From Desulfobacteraceae bacterium (lineage in GTDB: Bacteria > Desulfobacterota > Desulfobacteria > Desulfobacterales > Desulfosalsimonadaceae), in assembly GCA_014237465.1 (NCBI GenBank), contig JABZFM010000009.1, positions 1 through 64,000 of the forward strand: a DNA stretch of 64,000 nt, read 5' to 3'. Below, in pieces: positions 62,252-64,000 of this stretch. The number at the start of each line of letters is the position of its first letter. Position 1 is the stretch's first letter. The notes beneath the pieces are model-generated. The model worked only from the letters and a program-made list of their open reading frames with translations. It had not been told where the DNA came from and searched no databases. The position numbers and the translations under genes are program-made.

Positions 62252-62728
62252 TCAAAATTTTTCCGCCAGACGCACCTTTCGTCTGGCCTGGGCATCCTGG
62301 TTTCGCTTTTTTCCCTTATCGGTTTCAAAAATTAAACCGGGAACCGCTACCGGCTTTAAATTATCGCCTAATGAAACGAACGTCAGGTAGGCAGAAGCAA
62401 TATGACGGGTTTTACCGGTCAGCAGGTTTTCCGATTCCACCCGGGCGCCGATCTCCATGGATGTTTTTCCCACCAGATTCAAGCTGGCTTTGATAGTCAG
62501 AAGGTCGCCGATAAAGGCCGGATAATGAAAATTTATCTGGTCCACCGAAGCGGTGACGGAGTTGCACCGTGAGTGCCTGAACGCGACCACCCCTGCAGCA
62601 TTATCGATGAGTTTCATGATGGTGCCGCCATGGACATTGCCGGCAGGATTTGCATCCGCCGGCTGCATAACCTGTGAAACAATCACGCGGCTATCTTTTA
62701 CAGTTTTTTCATTCATTTCAACAACCAT
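62252..62728 (-). CDS. Hotdog-fold acyl-CoA thioesterase (YciA/ACOT-like)
   Basis: A 158-residue hotdog-fold protein. It has N-terminal VMQPADANPAGNVHGG with the catalytic Asn/Asp region and GGTIMKLID helix, then ASVDQINFHYP, RVESENLLTG and a final HIASAYLTFVSLG strand. The 4HBT family YciA/ACOT7 branch hydrolyses short to long acyl-CoA. The next gene (alpha/beta hydrolase) is 100 bp upstream and separated by an inverted heptad repeat. Confidence 0.9.
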   Translation of the reverse strand: MVVEMNEKTVKDSRVIVSQVMQPADANPAGNVHGGTIMKLIDNAAGVVAFRHSRCNSVTASVDQINFHYPAFIGDLLTIKASLNLVGKTSMEIGARVESENLLTGKTRHIASAYLTFVSLGDNLKPVAVPGLIFETDKGKKRNQDAQARRKVRLAEKF

Positions 62729-62736
62729 TCTGGTTG

Positions 62737-62807
62737 AGGTTGAAGGTATAAGGCTGAAGGCTGAACGTTAAAACAGGACTCGTTTTTTTACCTTATACCT
62801 TCAACCT
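62737..62807. repeat. Inverted heptad repeat
   Basis: AGGTTGAAGGTATAAGG (62737-62753) and CCTTATACCTTCAACCT (62791-62807) are perfect 17-bp inverted repeats separated by 37 bp. They form a hairpin between two minus-strand genes. Confidence 0.75.
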
Positions 62808-62827
62808 GCCAGATATAACCGTACAAA

Positions 62828-63682
62828 CTACTCTTCAAAAAATTCCCGTATAATCAATGCAGTCTCTTTGGGTTTTTCCATGGGAATCAGATGCCCGACG
62901 TCTTTTACCAGTCGATATTTTCCATCCGGAAAAGCGCGGACTGCTTTTTTCTGGTTAATAAAGCCCTTATTTTCCGTGTGCTCACCTTCTAAAACAAGAA
63001 CCGGGCATTTGACTTCAGGAAGCACCGGCCAGGGATCATATCCCATGCTCCCCATAAAAAGAGAAGCTTCTTTTCTTGGATGACAGGCCAGCTCCAAACC
63101 GCCGTCTACAGAGGGCATCATTCCGTATTCCACATACAGATCAAACATCTCATCATCCCATGCTTGAAAGAGTTGTTTTGATTTTAAATACGTTTTTGCC
63201 TCATTAGTGTCCTTCCAGAAATTTCTTCGATGAATGGATTTCCCGGCCAGCGGATGGTCTTCAACCCGCATTTGAATATTATATAGTTCCCGGGGAAGAA
63301 AAATGGGTTCAATCAGCAATAATTTTTTAACGTTCAGACCAAAGCGTCCACATGCGATAGACATGATTGCCCCCCCCATTGAATGACCAACCATGTAAGG
63401 GGATGTTATATTCAGACACTCGCAGAAATTCTTAAGGTCCTGTGCCAGAAGCAGCCAGTTAAATCCGCCCTTTTCAGGATCTGTCGTTCGATGATCACAA
63501 TAATAAGGTGCAATAATCCGGTAAGAACCTTTCAGCTGCCGGGCAATAGGGTGCCACAGCCACGGTAAAAAACCGGTGGCATGCAAAAAAACAATTGTGG
63601 GCCCGTTCCCGGCATAAGACAAATACGGAATCGACGTCTCCCCAATATGCACCGCCTTCAGAGCCATTTCATTGTCGCGCAT
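62828..63682 (-). CDS. Alpha/beta hydrolase
   Basis: A 284-residue protein. It has an oxyanion HG-like IVFLHATGFLPW, nucleophile elbow GHSMGGAIM (Ser about 102), and a catalytic His in DVGHLIPMEKP near the C-terminus, with Asp/Glu in VLEGEHTENK. Likely esterase or lipase-like; substrate unknown. It may belong with the thioesterase in acyl metabolism. Confidence 0.87.
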   Translation of the reverse strand: MRDNEMALKAVHIGETSIPYLSYAGNGPTIVFLHATGFLPWLWHPIARQLKGSYRIIAPYYCDHRTTDPEKGGFNWLLLAQDLKNFCECLNITSPYMVGHSMGGAIMSIACGRFGLNVKKLLLIEPIFLPRELYNIQMRVEDHPLAGKSIHRRNFWKDTNEAKTYLKSKQLFQAWDDEMFDLYVEYGMMPSVDGGLELACHPRKEASLFMGSMGYDPWPVLPEVKCPVLVLEGEHTENKGFINQKKAVRAFPDGKYRLVKDVGHLIPMEKPKETALIIREFFEE

Positions 63683-63700
63683 AATAACCCTTAATTCTAC

Positions 63701-64000
63701 TTAAAACAGCATCTTTTCAGGCGGTCGTCTTTCCGGGATATATTGCTTTTCAATTTTTCCTTCATTCCAGTCCGCTGAAACATACAAACTGCAATAACAA
63801 CTCCCGAATTCTTCGACATCCGGGGCTCTGTATTCACACGGACAAAAAATATCCTTATCATTGTCCCGGTCACCGGATGCCAGCCGGCAGGGACATGCCA
63901 TGTAACCGTACCGCTCCTTGTTGGTCAGCAGCGCGCCTAGAAGGTCAAGCACAAGTTCTTTGTCCGTATTAAAAAAATACCCTTTGGGTTCCTGTACTTT
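63701..64000 (-). CDS. Ferredoxin:thioredoxin reductase catalytic (beta) chain, 5' end beyond window
   Basis: The frame is open to the right edge (about 99 codons seen, ending at 63701). Conserved cysteines: CPCRLASGDRDNDKDIFCPC in two parts of the cluster/disulfide motif, then a final GSCYC. This pattern holds a [4Fe-4S] cluster next to a redox disulfide in FTR beta. It reduces a thioredoxin with ferredoxin electrons. Present in many anaerobes without the variable chain. Confidence 0.9.
   Translation of the reverse strand, partial: KVQEPKGYFFNTDKELVLDLLGALLTNKERYGYMACPCRLASGDRDNDKDIFCPCEYRAPDVEEFGSCYCSLYVSADWNEGKIEKQYIPERRPPEKMLF

Overview
The window looks like chromosome from a strictly anaerobic, sulfate-reducer-type member of the Desulfobacterota (Desulfobacterales-like). 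This is inferred from gene content only: tungsten aldehyde:ferredoxin oxidoreductase, acyl-CoA and corrinoid methyl-transfer enzymes, a ferredoxin:thioredoxin reductase catalytic chain, and many short palindromic repeats between genes. No rRNA or tRNA gene and no CRISPR array was seen.

Layout. Positions 1-3.3 kb form a small integron-type cassette array. A divergent partial gene begins it, followed by a 2.5 kb cassette with an unknown protein and a HEPN-like protein, then a HicAB toxin-antitoxin cassette and a truncated attC. Positions 3.5-6.2 kb hold a histidine kinase/response regulator pair. Positions 6.4-9.1 kb are an operon of an exported VWA protein, a PspA-like coiled-coil protein and a membrane protein. 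Positions 9.5-12.5 kb carry glycerol-3-phosphate dehydrogenase, an exported unknown protein and a PilZ-like protein.

Positions 12.5-25.9 kb form a lipid/acyl-CoA region, mostly on the minus strand. It has two SDR-type epimerases, a classical SDR, a nitronate monooxygenase/FabK-like flavoprotein, a 4-hydroxybutyryl-CoA dehydratase-family protein lacking two cluster ligands, an acyl-CoA synthetase fused to SCP2, an AOR, a TetR regulator and an enoyl-CoA hydratase. TetR and the hydratase diverge from a 56-bp perfect palindrome. The region also contains a decayed fadI-fadJ locus and an MFS fragment.

Positions 26-34.4 kb encode a corrinoid methyl-transfer system. It comprises a homocysteine S-methyltransferase, a HyuA-like ASKHA protein, a stand-alone MetH-activation-like protein, a corrinoid protein, a UroD/MtaA-family methyltransferase and a RACE activator, next to the remnant of a methyl-THF:corrinoid methyltransferase. 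Positions 34.6-43.3 kb hold a sodium:neurotransmitter-type symporter, an orphan H-type lectin, a DUF4143 ATPase beside a partial copy of an epimerase 3' end, UDP-glucuronate epimerase, PepA, a TerB-DnaJ protein and CinA.

Positions 43.4-50.5 kb are a complete trpEGDCFBA operon. It is preceded by a textbook attenuator (leader peptide with Trp-Trp-Trp, 1:2, 2:3 and 3:4 pairings) and a second terminator. A MjaI-family endonuclease-like protein with a signal peptide follows trpA. Positions 51-64 kb carry an amidase, a long-chain acyl-CoA ligase, a UDP-sugar dehydrogenase, a bifunctional ATP sulfurylase/APS kinase, CysQ, a methyltransferase, a CoA-disulfide-reductase/rhodanese protein, a thioesterase, a hydrolase and the edge of ferredoxin:thioredoxin reductase.

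Several dispersed repeat families recur in the gaps. One of them (GATGGC...GCCATC ends) consistently sits on or right after stop codons and even supplies the last codons of trpE and cinA.
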